NCBI GenBank assembly: GCA_030407085.1 | Contig: CM059582.1 | Location: forward strand, 208,722,001-208,786,000 | Length of the DNA stretch: 64,000 nucleotides | Direction of reading: 5' to 3' | From: Trichopria drosophilae | Lineage: Eukaryota; Arthropoda; Insecta; Hymenoptera; Diapriidae | Shown here: positions 48,140 to 60,994 of the stretch, one piece after another | Layout: every line of letters begins with the position of its first letter | Numbering within the stretch: position 1 is the first letter of the stretch | Position numbers and translations under genes: made by a program | The notes under the pieces: generated by a model | What the model was told of the DNA's origin: nothing | Seen by the model: the letters and a program-made list of their open reading frames with translations, nothing else | Database searches by the model: none

Positions 48140-48448
48140 CTTTACTATGGATTTATAGTAAATGCAAAATTTAACTATGAATAATAGTAAATATAAAGAT
48201 TTACTACGAGACATAATGTGAAATGAGGACTACGCTAGATTATAGTTATTTTAACTATATTTGTCATATTTATTTAAATCATTCTACATAGTTGATTTTT
48301 TTAACTATGAGGAGATAGTTTATGTGATAAAATGATAGTAAAATCGACTATGAAAGTTGTAAATTGAACTATTTTTCATAGAAATTTTAACTATATTTTT
48401 CCAACTACGTGATACAGTCAATTTAACCATCCTGTTTTTCTCAGTGTA
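48140..48448 (+). mobile_element. MITE copy (GAAATGAGGACTA family), copy 2
   Basis: Shares TACTAnGA...AATGTGAAATGAGGACTA and the following TATAGTTATTTTAACTAT with 47504-47725. Ends in TTTTTCTCAGTGTAG. AT-rich with many inverted AACTAT/ATAGTT pairs. Two related copies within 1 kb suggest local hopping or tandem insertion. Confidence 0.55.
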
Positions 48449-49099
48449 GTTTCTTATTCCGAAAATCAATGAAAACGAATTGAATTCAAAGCTTTAGTAG
48501 TTTATTTTAATTTACATCATTTATTGAAACACTCGAAATGTAATGTATCGGATTTACTGCAAAATTTAATAATATCGTTCATGTAATCAAATTTTTCGCA
48601 TTTGACCCTTCTGAAAATTAATTCTTCTTATAGAAATATTAACTTTACTTCCATAAAATGTTAATTTTTGGTGATTTTATATAGTGCAGAGTATAAGACA
48701 ATTTTAATGCGGTCATTATTAGCTGCGAAATCCGATCCGATTAGTATAAGTATCCGGAAGATTCCTGCGGAACATCATTACCGAGGAATTGAAAACATGC
48801 AGCCCGTTGGTTCCATTAAAACTTTAGAAACTTATAACTTTTCGAGACTTATTACTGTTTTGATAACAAACGAGTAAAGATTGAACAGTTTATCGGTATT
48901 TGCGTAGTAATAGGTGGCGAAATTAATTTGAAATTTCTATGTATAAGTAGAAATACGCAAGTTTGTCTAATATCTTTCTCGAATATCGGAGATAACATTT
49001 TTTTTTTCATTTTTTCCTTTAACCATTGTGTGAAGAATTTAAATTAATAGTCTTAGTCTATCCTTCGAAATAAATTGAAAAGGAATACAAGAATTGAGA
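48449..49099. other. AT-rich DNA, nothing recognised
   Basis: A 69-codon plus frame (48668-48877) has no domain. Confidence 0.3.
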
Positions 49100-49335
49100 T
49101 GCGGGTCGAAAAACCGATAAATAAAAAGCTGTCAGGTCAAAAAACCAACAGGCAAGAAACCGACAAAAGAAAAGCCAACAGAAAAAAACGACATTTCAAA
49201 AAATGACCGTTCGCTTGTCGATGTGTCTATTTTTTGGTGGGTGTCAAAAAACCGAAAAATCAAAAAGCTGCACGGTAAAAAAAAAACGACAGTCATAAAG
49301 CTGACTGTCGAAAAGCTAAAAGTCGAAAGCTAAAT
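49100..49335. repeat. Strand-switching ~15-bp array, locus 2
   Basis: Units include GTCGAAAAACCGATAAAT, AAAAAGCTGTCAGGTC, AAAAAACCAACAGGCA, GAAACCGACAAAAG, AAAAGCCAACAG and AAAAAAACGACATTTC. A short reverse-orientation segment follows (TGTCGATGTGTCTATTTTTT, about 49217), then more forward units (GTCAAAAAACCGAAAAATC; AAAAAGCTGCACGG). Same design as 27415-27675 and 54774-55100, more diverged. Confidence 0.65.
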
Positions 49336-52126
49336 TGGGAATTTATAATCTAAACATAATTTATTAATTTTTCTAACATTTTTAATACAAAATGTCAGAA
49401 ATATAATAGAGTTTACTATTTTAATCATTATTATTAAAAGTTCAATTGACATATACCACTAGCTGACAATCAGATGCAAAAAAAATTAATATATCGAATT
49501 CAACGATTTTAACAATTTTCTATTCATCAGACTGTGAAATGAACGAGCGGCTTTGCGATATTTCGGGATTTTATATCTCCATTAGAGGCATTTTGTATGT
49601 TTCTTCTTCTCTCTTTCAATAAACAAATGTTCGACCGACTGTATTGGGCAGGAGAGCGAAAAATCGGCTCCGATAGAGGTGACGTGAATTTCCAATTTCT
49701 AGCATTAACACAATTCCTATGCGCCCGTCATTTACATAGGCAATGCATCGTCGCGCTTTCTAACTTGAAAATGCACTTACGGCGGATTTACCGATTGAAT
49801 AGACCACAACCTCGATTTACCTGATTCATTTTTCCACAAAATTGTACAGTATGCAAATTTTGGCTCGAGTATATAGTTGAATACATTACGGATTTCTTCC
49901 CTAAAATGTTTGCATCAGAAAGTCTGCATTGTGATATAACAAAGTAGTGTAGGAAGGAGAAGCGAGTTATGAATTTTGGTGCGTTCAAGGATGCATTAAA
50001 ATGTGCTATATTTTTTATAAATATTTCTAGAGAAAACTTTGTAGCCAATATAATGGAGAAAATAAATAAATACTACTGAATTAAGACGTTTGGAAGGATA
50101 TTATAATACATATTGAAATTGAGAATATTTAATCATATATAAGTATCTTATTGTTTAATTTAAGGAAAACACATCGAACCGTATTAAAAAAATCATTACA
50201 TACTGAGTTTTAAGATATACATACCCGCATTCTTTACTAATTTTAATATCAGTATTAGAAAAAAACAAATAAAAACAGTCAAAAATTAGTTTTATACCGA
50301 CTGATCGTACGTAACTTCACCGTATTTCTGAGAGATGGCGCTGCGGTAATAATTGACCGAAGTGTGTCTAGAACGCTGCCATAAGGTTGACGATTTACTC
50401 GTAGGTTCCCTCTGCGCTTCTTATTTTATTCAAAGACTATCACATCCAATTACATTTTTACAACAGTGGAATTTATTTCTTAAATTTATTTTGGAAATCA
50501 CATAATAACATATTTTCAATTTTAATAAGTATTTTAAGCTCCAAGATATTTTTTGTACATCTAAATCTTAATCTACTTACAATAAGTCTAATTTCAATTT
50601 ATCTTTTGTCCCAGGGCATTCTTTAAATAAATAAATTAAATAAAATAATATTAGAATGTGATTTGATTAATTGCACTTTCACAATCTCTTTTCGATAGAT
50701 ATCGAGTAATGTAATTTGCATTTAAATTCTAAATTGGGAATTGTATTGACTGCCAATAAACCGAATCTAATCGATACAAACCTATATCCCGATTTAATAA
50801 TTACAGCAACTGACACGACAAAACGGATAGACTAAATGTTGATATTGACGAGCGTGCCAGTCTATTCACTTGCTCTTTTAAAAATATTTTATTAAAATCC
50901 ATTCAATGGATCGTGTTAAGAGGTAAAAGCTTTCGTGTAACTACCATAAAAAATAATACCTGACATTAATTTAGAAATGATTATTGTATATTTTGATCTT
51001 GGGAAATTTTAGTGTGATTTTTGTAATGTTTTTTAGACATCCATAAAAAAAAAGTTGCACCACACTTCTGAATTTTATTTAATTCTACTAAATAATGTCC
51101 GTTTTGGACGTTTTCAAACAGAATAATCTTTACAAAATAGGTGGCAGATTTAATTATCTCAGTTGATAGAATTAATGAAAGAAAGTTGAAACGTACTAGT
51201 TTATATAGGTATAAAATTAACTACAGTTGAGCTAACTATTTTAAATTCGTTGAACCTTAAATACAAAAATTAGTTAGTATTCTGACATTCTACTAAATTT
51301 ATAAAAGGATAACTATTTTTATACGACGTGTTAAAAAGTACTTTATATTTATTTCAAAGAAAAAAAAACTATTAACTAATTTAAACAGTGATTTTAAAGA
51401 ATTAGAAAAACGGATTTGCATAAATGCATTAGTTATAATAACTGTGATAAATTAACTGGTAGTATGTATTTTATTGATTAGTGACTAACAAATCCGATAA
51501 ATTGACATTAAACAGGGCGACATCTAATTAGTTAACTATTAGATAAAATAACCGTTTTATTTTCTTCCAGTACTTTTCTTAATATATCAACTATACATGC
51601 TTCTGTTTTGTTACATTAAGATTCTCATATTTAGTCGTGCTACTTATTAAACAAAAATATGGATGTGTAGTACACCGAAGAATACTTTCATAGCGTCTAT
51701 TTATAACAAATAAGTTGCAGACACTTTGATAATTTTAATATAAACGTATATTTCAATCCCAAGGTCAGTACAATCTAGTCAGCAACTTTCGCCAAAGTCA
51801 GAAATGCCTGCAGAGCAAATTGGGATAGAGCTTTAAGGATTCTATTTGAAGGCCGTGCTTTTATGTCCGCCCATCACGTCCGTAGCAGATCCTTCGATTG
51901 ATTTTCTAACTAACTGGAGTTTACTGATTTTTTGGTTCAAGAACGATGAAAAAATTTGAATAGGAAAATTAAATACTACTTTCTATGTATTTGAAGTGTG
52001 TGTCCTTGTACATTTACATGACATCCACATAGGCAACGTCAGTTTCATGACTTAAGATTTTATAAAGTTGGATGGATAAAGAATGTAGAAATTTTGGAAA
52101 AATTATGAAGTATAACAAATAACTAG
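49336..52126. other. AT-rich DNA, no gene recognised
   Basis: Around 51190-51570 many AACTAT/TTAGTTA motifs hint at a further degraded MITE, but I cannot define ends. A GC-richer frame at 49597-49824 lacks a domain. Confidence 0.3.
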
Positions 52127-52430
52127 TACTCTCTCAATTCTAAACAGTGCAAATTTCACTATTTTAATCAGTGCCTGTATAAGCAGTGAAACGATGAACT
52201 AATTTCACTGTTTCGCGTTACATTGTCACTTTGAAGTAGTAAATCAATTTTATTAATATATTCAAATAGTTTTGGCATTTTCTGGTCAATTAAAGAATAA
52301 AAATTAAAAATGGTTGAGTTTAACCGATTAAATGGTGCAGCATTTTCCATTTTTCGTACCAATTCTGGTAGAAGCAAATCATTCACTAAAATACCTGAAA
52401 TCAATTTCTATACATTTTTTTTTTGCTCCT

Positions 52431-53050
52431 GATTCCATATTTCAAAGCTCAGTTTACATTTTACAACATACTAAAGGGGTGAAAAATAAGGATTGAGTGT
52501 GAAATTTTCAGTTTTTCTAGAAACTTAGATCTAGGGGTTTTTGATATTGCTGATTCCATTTCTAAGCTCAGTTTTCATTTTAAAATATCCTAAATGGTTG
52601 AAAAATAAGGATTGAAGTAGAATAGAGAAGTGCAAAAATAAGAGTTGTTGGCGGAATTTTTAGTTTTTTTCGAATCTTAGATCTAGAGGTTTTTGTTACA
52701 GCCGATTCCATTTCCAAATTTAGTTTCTATTTTATAACATTCTAACGGGGTGAGAAATAAGGGGTGAAGTGGAGTAAAGAAGTAAAAAATTAAGGGTTGA
52801 GGGTGAAATTTTCATTTTTGTCCAGAAACTTTGTTCTTAGGGGTTTCGATACAGCTGATTCCGTTTCCAAGCTCAGTTTCTATTTTATAACATTGTAAAG
52901 GGGTGAAAAATAAGGATTGAATTGGAGGAAAGAAGTGAAAAAATAAGAGTTGAAAAATAGAGTTTGAAGTGGAATATAGAATTTGAAAAAATAAAGTTTG
53001 AGGGTGAAATTGTCGTTTTTTCCAGAAACTTACATCTGGGGGTTCTAGTA
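52431..53050 (+). repeat. Diverged tandem repeats of ~120-155 bp
   Basis: The landmark GATTCC(A/G)TTTCnAAGCTCAG occurs at 52431, 52552, 52704 and 52857 (spacing 121, 152, 153). Each is followed by AAAGGGGTGAAAAATAAGGA-type and CCAGAAACTTAnATCTnGGG-type sequence, and a fifth partial unit reaches about 53050. Confidence 0.8.
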
Positions 53051-53897
53051 CCTTGCGCCTATGAGACGTTGTGTCGTCATTCTCGATTTAGGTCTTTAAA
53101 TCGAGATTCTAGTGTTATATATACGTTATTTTATGTCTGTTATCAAATTATGCGAAATTTATAATAAATTCGCAATCAGCGACCCCGAAAAGGTCAGTGT
53201 CAAAATTTATGCTATAAAGAAGGTTGTCATTTTGAGGTCAGGGTTCAGAATTTAAAAAAAAAACAATCAATTATTCAGATGGAGCATGCCGAAAAACGGA
53301 TGTATACCAATTTTGTTTCAAATCGGTTGAAATCTTCAAAAGTTATTCAAATGTAGGTATACATATACGATACTGCACCAGTTATGTTACTTTTTTTGTA
53401 CATATATGATACAGTACCAGTTAGCCGGTTAATAAAAATTGGAACATAAAAAACAAGAGACAGTAATTTGGACGGTTTTGTAATAAATAATAAATAAATA
53501 ATTAGCAACATTTCGAGTCTGATATGATTCCTCTTTGAGGCTATGTAAGAAAACGGTGGTGATTGCGTCGTATTTATACTAAATTAGGAGATATGAAGTT
53601 TTGTATGTGTTGGTGGTGTGTACTAAGAATAAAGGACCCGCTGACAAACTATGTGTGAATTAAGGAGATAAGATGAGATTTATTACAGAAAGGAATGGTA
53701 AACTTCCGGTAGTTTTGATGATTTGAAACGGATATTGACGGTGTTGTTCTCATTTTTCATAAAATAATTTTAAACGTGATTTCTTTTTGCACATTTATTT
53801 TCTTTTGCAAAGATTATGGTGTTGGTTTTTGGTTTTGAGACTTTGGTCATTTAATAATTAAGGCCTCTCAAAATACGAATAAACTAATTTTTATTAA

Positions 53898-54298
53898 CCC
53901 TTAAAGCGCCAACTTATATAAAAAAAACACAAAGCACCATGTGGGGTCATGGGAGACCCCAATCCGAAGATAGTATCGTCCTGCGCAGACAGCTTTCGTT
54001 ATTTCGTTTCAACAAAATTACTGGATACTCTCCAAGTGTCATTTTACCGTGTAAATAAGTTATCTTGATAAAAAAAATTATTGGTGCCCGTTATAAAAAA
54101 TGAAATACAAAAGTGACGTTTTCCACAAAAAAAATCAAAACTCAGCCAATTTTTAATATTTTTTCCTAAAAATTTAACTTGTGCCTCTTGAAATGTAGCT
54201 CTTTAAGATACAAAAATGCTGTAAAAGATCAGTTTTAGAAGGGAAAAAATGTAATATTTATGTGTGGGGTCTCCCAGTACCCCAGGGCGCTTTAAGGG
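53898..54298. mobile_element. piggyBac-type MITE with TTAA duplication
   Basis: A 401-bp element bounded by TTAA on both sides (53894-53897 and 54299-54302). It has 13-base-plus inverted ends CCCTTAAAGCGCC and GGCGCTTTAAGGG. A second, subterminal inverted pair, GGGGTCATGGGAGACCCC (53943) and GGGGTCTCCCAGTACCCC (54266), is visible. TTAA targets and CCC/GGG tips are the hallmark of the piggyBac superfamily. The interior is AT-rich and non-coding, so it would need a transposase from elsewhere. Confidence 0.85.
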
Positions 54299-54773
54299 TT
54301 AAATTCAACTTTTTTTTATTTTTATTCTTTAATTGGCCGAAAAATACCAAAACTATTTGAATATATTAACTTATAAATCGGTCGAAAATTAAAACCTTAT
54401 CAAATGTAAATCAATTTTATTGTCTCATAAAGCAACTTAATTTCACTGATTAAACAGTGAATTTTCACGGTTTCTCATTGGCTCTTTTCTCACTATGGCC
54501 AATCAGAGAGTATTCAATGAGAATCAAAGAATTTTTACTGTTTCAAATTGAGAGAGTAAGGGCAAACGGTTCTATAAATTGTTTTAAAAACTAAATAAGT
54601 ATAAAGAATAGTATACGCAGAATTTTGTCAGAAAAATTAGAAAAGATTTACATTGCCAAAACTGATTAGTTTGATATTTCTATGCTCGAACGCTGAGTAT
54701 GCCTCGTAACATTATTTACCGATTATGTCGGGTAAAGAGTCGAAAAGCAGCATTTCAAAATAAGGTCCTGGGC

Positions 54774-55100
54774 GATTATTTTGGGTGCACCTCAAAAACA
54801 CGACAAATTCCAAGACAGACACTTCAAAAACCCGACATTCAAAAATCGGACATCTAAAAAACAGACATTTCAAAAAATAGACTTTCAGAATATGTGTGCA
54901 TTTTGAAATATCTGGGTTTCGAATGTGTGTTTTTGTAATGTGTGGTTTTTGAATGTCTGTATTTTGAAACGTTTGGTTTTTGAATGTCTGTATTTTGAAA
55001 CGTTTGGTTATTTAATGTCTGTTTTTCAAAATGTCTTTTTTGAATGTCGGGTTTCTGAAGTGTCTGTATTATGATTTGTCAGGTTTTTTTAGGTTTCACC
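54774..55100. repeat. Strand-switching ~15-bp array, locus 3
   Basis: The left half has forward units (CTTCAAAAACCCGACATT, CAAAAATCGGACATCT, AAAAAACAGACATTTC). From about 54900 the units are reversed (TTTTGAATGTCTGTATTTTG, GAAACGTTTGG, occurring twice nearly identically at 54947 and 54978, then TTTTTTGAATGTCGGG). The whole folds into an imperfect hairpin. Most regular of the three related arrays. Confidence 0.8.
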
Positions 55101-56395
55101 ATTATTTTGTAAATTTGTTTTATATTTCAAAATTGCAATTGAAAGGGAAAACAGAGAGATGTTTTTTTATCAATGAAAACAGAAACATTTACATTCTGAT
55201 AGATAATTAGTCCCCTCTACTATCTGTTTGTGTTACTTGGCAATACAAACCTCATTACATAATATATGTGTAACTTTTTTAATTTCGGATAATACAACTA
55301 CTATAATTGGAACAATAGATTGTTCTCTGCAATGTGTGCTTAATTTAAATTATTTTTTATTTTAAATATTTTACTTGTACAAAATGGTTAAATCAACTAC
55401 TTTTTCTCTCTGCTTAAAAAAATAAACATCGATAAAACTGAAATCTCTGACGAAAGGAAATAAATGCCAAAATGGTCGATAGGTCATTTGTTCTTGAACG
55501 AAATGCTTAATCAACAGAAAAATAATAGACGCATAAAACAAAATGATGTTTTTTAGTTATCCCTGAAGTCAAGCCTGAGCCCGCATTGTCACTCTGAATA
55601 CAGATACCTGTTCTTAGACGCATAAAAAGAGGTAGCTAGAAAAACATACTCCATTTTTCCATGGTAGCACTATGGAGGTTAACCGTCCGTATTTTCTTTC
55701 CAGGACGAGGTAAACAATTTACAACCTTCTTTTGTCGACCTGAAAGTCCTAGCGAGTTACGTCGTGCTGAAGCAAACAAGTTCGGGAAGTTATGGGGAAG
55801 AAAACAACTAGCAATATTTGATAGTTTTCGGATGAAATTGCACGGTGGAACATGTACAAGTATATATGAACATAGACGCTGCCCATTCTACTGTAGAATC
55901 CGCTTATTTCAAATGGCCCATTGACGTTTACCGTCCTGAAGCGAACTAGAATTTCCACAACGCAATAGGTTGTTAAACCACGCATTGGTGCGCGCATCTA
56001 ATCCTATATGAATGCTTCGCATCCTGCACCCTTTTCAGTTCCTGCAAACAACGGAAGCTGTGCTCAATTGTATTCAACGTATATTAGATCATTTATATAA
56101 TGGATAGATATTTATATGCTTAATCTACAAATATGTTACCAAGCGTGCCATTTGAAACAAGTTTTGAAATAAACTAGTGGCCATATGTTTCAACAAAATT
56201 TCTTCTTCCTGTTGTACAATAAATTCAAGATTCTGATAATTTCATACATCATTTTCTGAACATAGAAAAGTAAAAAGTTAATCTGGAACTCGTTAAAATA
56301 TTGTTTATAAAAACAATGAAATTTCATATTACCTGTTACTAAATGTTTTCAAAACCCAAATATCAATTTCAATTTCATCATGAAGTTGACGATCA
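55101..56395. other. Mixed DNA, no gene recognised
   Basis: A partial MITE end (AACTACTTTTTCTCTCTGC at 55397) resembles the CACAGAGAGAAA family in reverse. Frames 55661-55924 plus and 55749-55997 minus overlap and carry no known domain. Confidence 0.3.
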
Positions 56396-58117
56396 TTCGA
56401 TCCTGAAATGACATAAATTGTCGCCGTTTTTACCTAAATAATTTTCATAAAAAGGGTGCATGAATTTTGGTAAAAGTCCATATCTTACAGGATTCAAGTC
56501 TGCTTTTTCTTAACCTGAAGTCCATTTTCCGACATCGATAGTCGTTTTTCCAATGGCGCCCAGAATAGCAAAAATAACGAAAAAAATAGTAGTTTCTTAA
56601 ATTGAAATCCTTTTTTTATATGAAACTGTAGTCCAATCGATTCCTACTTTTAGATCTGGCGGAATAACTGGTTGTAACAAAAGATAGTGTATTCCTCATG
56701 TTAGAATTCAAATTGGCGTCATCAACATGGTGGCATTTTCAACAATTTTTTGTTATTCAATTGAAATACTTCTGTAAACGAACATACATTCAATACCAAT
56801 TGATAACAGATAACTTTCCATATCCTCGATCACGAATTACTTTTCCAAATTTTCAGAATTAAAAATGGCGGATCCAATATGACTGTCAAACATTTGAAAT
56901 TTTTATAAATATTCGTAAAAATGTGTGAGGGGTTTTTGAGGTTCCTGATCACAAATCCGTTGTCAGATTTTTGAAATTCAAAATAGCGGATCCAATATGT
57001 CGGATAAAAATTTTTGTATAAATGTGTATAGGTGGTTTTTTGAGGTTCCTGATTCAGAATTCGTTGTCATATTTTCGAAACTCAAAATCTCAAAAGTACT
57101 ATTGACCATGAATAGTGATGCGACATTACTTCTTCAATAGTGATGAGAAAGTACTTCTTCGCCTCAATGTTGCCTTTCGAACCTCTGACAACGAATTCGT
57201 GGTTAGAAAAAAAATGGATACAAAATATCCACCAACAAATTCCTTATCCGGAGAACTCTAACAATGGATTCGTAGTTCAGGATTTTAAAAAAGCCCCGAA
57301 ATGCATTTTTTACAAAAATTTCAGTTTTAACCACCATATTAGATCAGTCATTTTCAATTTTCAAACTCTGTCAACGAATTCTGAATCAGGAAACTCGAAA
57401 AACCACGTATACTCATTTTTACAAAAATTGATAAAAGTTTTGAATTTTTCTCCTCCATTTTTTAGCCATAAGGTAACGCGACATTCGCAACCAAGGCTTA
57501 ATCAATAAATACAAATACAAATTTTAAATTTCAAAAATCTGACATCGGATTCGTGATCAGGAACCTCAAAAACCCCTCTATTTGAATAAAAATTTATACA
57601 AATTTCAAATTCTTGAGGGCCATATTAGATCCGACATTTTGAATTCTGAAAATTTTAAAAGTGATTCGTGATCGAGGATGTGGAAAATCATCTTTTATCT
57701 ATTGGTATTGAATGCATGTTCGTTTACAAAAGTATTACGACTGAATACCAAAAAATTGGTTGAAAATGCCGCCATGTTGAAGCTGCCAATTTGAATTCTA
57801 GCATGTGCATTACACTATCTTCGGGTTAAACCACTTACTTCACCAGATCTAAAAGTAGGAATCAATTGGACTACAGTTTCATATAAAAAAAAAAGGATTT
57901 CAATTTACGAAACTACTATTTGTTTCGGGTCTTTTGCGATTCTGGGCGCCATATTGGAAAAACGATTAAAAATATTGGAAAATGGACTTCAGATTCAGAA
58001 AAAGCAGACTTGAATCCTATAAGATATGGACTTGTATAAAAATTCATTCACCCTTTCTATAGAAATTATTTAGCTAAAAACAGCGACAATTTATGCAATT
58101 TCAGGACGAAACGGGGA
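56396..58117. mobile_element. 1.7-kb fold-back element with ~0.65-kb arms
   Basis: The left arm (56396-57000) and right arm (57530-58117) are reverse complements. End pair: CGATCCTGAAATGACATAAA and TTTATGCAATTTCAGGACGA. Internal pairs include AATCGATTCCTACTTTTAGA / TCTAAAAGTAGGAATCAATT and CCATATCCTCGATCACGAAT / ATTCGTGATCGAGGATGTGG. Each arm includes blocks with ATGGCGGATCCAATATG. A 122-codon plus frame in the loop (57140-57508) is not a transposase. Deleted relative at 35306-35916. Confidence 0.8.
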
Positions 58118-60994
58118 TTTTCAAAAGACACATATTACCAATTTAATTCTCGGAACTAAGCGACCATTCTTTTTAATTGACTCGGAGACTTTTCGGAGTT
58201 TTCTTACATCTATCTTCGAATTAGCATCTTTTTTAAGGTTTTTAAAAAAATGCCTAATGGATTTAATGCCATTTTAAAAATAGTAACTTTAATCGAATAA
58301 AGAATTAATCTTTAAAGATAAAATAAAATAAAATTTTAACAAATCTATATATAAAAATGTCATGGACTAATACGTACATGTAGAGCATGTACTATGTAAA
58401 TACGTTTAAGTGCGGTTTCTAATAATTAAAAAATTGAAGACAATTATGGTAATACAACTACAAGTATTTAAGTGCGAATCATTCATCTTTCCTCCACCTA
58501 TCAATAAATCTACGTAAAAAATAATGAAATGGGTATAAGTTTTTGAAAAATTGATTTCAAAATTATTTTTCCAAATTCAGAAATTTAATCTGCCCGAATG
58601 TTATTTCGAAATTATATATTTTTAACTTTAATATCATGCTTTAAAGAATAATTATTCTGTGCACATCATTTTGAAAATGTTGAAAAATCCATTGCACTCA
58701 TACGATAGGTATAATTTTACTAATTGATAGTAAACTTAAGTTTACCGAAAATTCGAAGACTCCTTACAAATTATGATATTTCTGACGCTGAGTGGCCTTA
58801 ATAGGAATGAAGAAATACAATTACTATTTGAGAATAGTAGAATTTGAAAAATGAATGAGTAGTTTACTTTTTCTTAGTAATAGTTATTACTAATTCAATT
58901 AGTTATTTACCTTTTATTTCTTCATTATCGATTATTTATTAATTCTGATTCCGTGGGTAATATTGATATTGCACGTTATTTAAGTAATTAATTCTTTCTA
59001 ATGAAAAACATATTAGCCTGTTATAACATTACATCTCCTCAACTATTTTTTCATTATTAACTACAATTTTTCCACAATAGGTTTAGATAATATAAATAAA
59101 AAATAATCCATTTCGTAGTTATAGCGGTGATTTTGATAATATAATTTTAGAAAAGAAAAAAAAACAAATAAATAATAATAATATACTTTTTATTGTAAAT
59201 CTTTAGCAATATATGCTTATAATTATGTAATCAATAGAGAGATAATATGAATTTAATATATTATGGATTAAAATGAAAATGAGTCAGTATGTCGTCATAT
59301 TTTTGAACAACAACCAACAGCGATGTAAAATCCTTTTTTTTAAATTTATTAATTAAATTGCATAATTCGGTTTATTATGCTATTATGCAATTCTGCTATT
59401 TTGAGCAGTGTCTCCCGAAAGGCAAATAATTCTGTGCTATATTTATTCGCTGCTCTTGGGATGCGTCCCAAATAATTTTCATTACATTTTACAAACAATA
59501 GAACCGGAAATTATTCTGACACTCGACTTCCATTAACAATAGTGTGTAAACTTACAAAAGAATTCATAAATATTCATAGCTATATATTATATTTATAATA
59601 TCTGTATACCAGCTTTCAGTCACGTAGCACTGCACTTACGGGTTATAAAATAATGTTATAATATATTTCCTGTACAATGCACATTGAAATCAACTATTGG
59701 TCATATGTTTATTCCCAGGAACGAAATGAACTGAACTTTATAAGATTGGGTGAAACATAATAATATTAAAATATTTCAAATGGTACCAAATTGGAATACA
59801 AAGAAAAAACAAGGTTTATCATATATCGAATTATAGTATAAAAAATGTAATATAGTACGTTTTTCATCGTCTTTGTAAATAAAAATATTGATTTCGAAGT
59901 ATTACAAATGAAGGGGAGCCAACAACATTTTTTAAATGAAGCTTGATTCTGAAATCCTAAAAACTCATACAAAAATATTTTACATTTTTTCTGCATGAAA
60001 AACCTGTGAAAATTTTGAAATGATTTTATAAAAATCGTACATTATTAACAGTATTGTCAAGTTCGGATCGTCACGTGAAGAATACGATGAAAAATATTTG
60101 GGAATCGTTATATTTTATATGTTTGAGGGTGCTCTTTCCATTGGTGGTGGTTAGAATCTTGCAAAATTAATTTTAACCATGGAAAGTTTTTAAATTATTC
60201 TACAGAAACGTGATTTTTCTGATTGAATTTATTTTTAAAAATGATTTTTCGTTCCCTTACCATTTTTTTATATGTCTAAAACCTGTATAAATGCGTCCTC
60301 GATGTCTGACATTTAAAATTGGCTTTCAAAATAGAATGGCGACCATAATGACAAATTTCTTCTTAAAATTAAACCACTTTTTTCTTGAAAATTGAAAACT
60401 ACAGAGAAAATTTCCATAGAACTACAATATATTGGAAATGGTCAAAGAATAGCCTGAAATTATTCAGAATTTTTTTAGTACAATTTTTGTTTTTTCAAAC
60501 ATTCGGAAAATTGAAAGTTTAAAGAATGTGATTAAACAATTTTGGAGTATTCTTTAACAAATTTGAAGACAGTTATATTTCATTAAATAATAATGTTGTG
60601 ATATATTTTTAAACAAAATTCTTCGTAATAAGAGTCACTTTTTTTTGTTACATTTTGAAAAGTTTTGTAATCATTCGAATATGTTAATGTTGAATTTAGC
60701 CCTTAACAAATGTGTGTACCTTCATTGAAAATGTTTCAAAAATTTTTTAATTTATAAAGATTTTCATTATTAGGTTTATTTGTCATTTTCGTCTTAATAC
60801 GGGTATTCAAACAAAACAGTTTGTAAATGGAATTTCTAGTGAAATTACTTCTTTTAATTATGTCGCCTACTTTCATGAAAAATCACTTTTCAGGTAAAAA
60901 TCATTAAAATTACATTATCATGTTGTTTTTTCTTCATTTTTGAGAATGTCAATGTATCTTAATAAAGATTTATTTTGTGAATTCAACTTCCTTA
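58118..60994. other. AT-rich DNA, nothing recognised
   Basis: No gene, array or defined inverted repeat noticed. Short TTTTACTAATT/AATTAGTAA motifs recur around 58710-58920. Confidence 0.3.

Larger units (their letters stand above)
52129..54556. mobile_element. 2.43-kb inverted-ended element flanked by TA
   Basis: Termini CTCTCTCAATTCTAAACAGT (52129) and, reversed, TACTGTTTCAAATTGAGAGAG (ending 54556) form inverted repeats. TA on each side (52127-52128, 54557-54558) fits a TA target duplication. Subterminal CAGTGAAA/TTTCACTG motifs repeat near both ends. The interior holds diverged tandem repeats and a nested piggyBac-type MITE. No transposase is visible, so it is non-autonomous. Confidence 0.65.

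Noticed and set aside
57140..57508. 122-codon frame in the loop of the 1.7-kb fold-back as a transposase
   Set aside because: No DDE/DDD motif, HTH or other transposase signature. It includes the repeat blocks shared with the arms.
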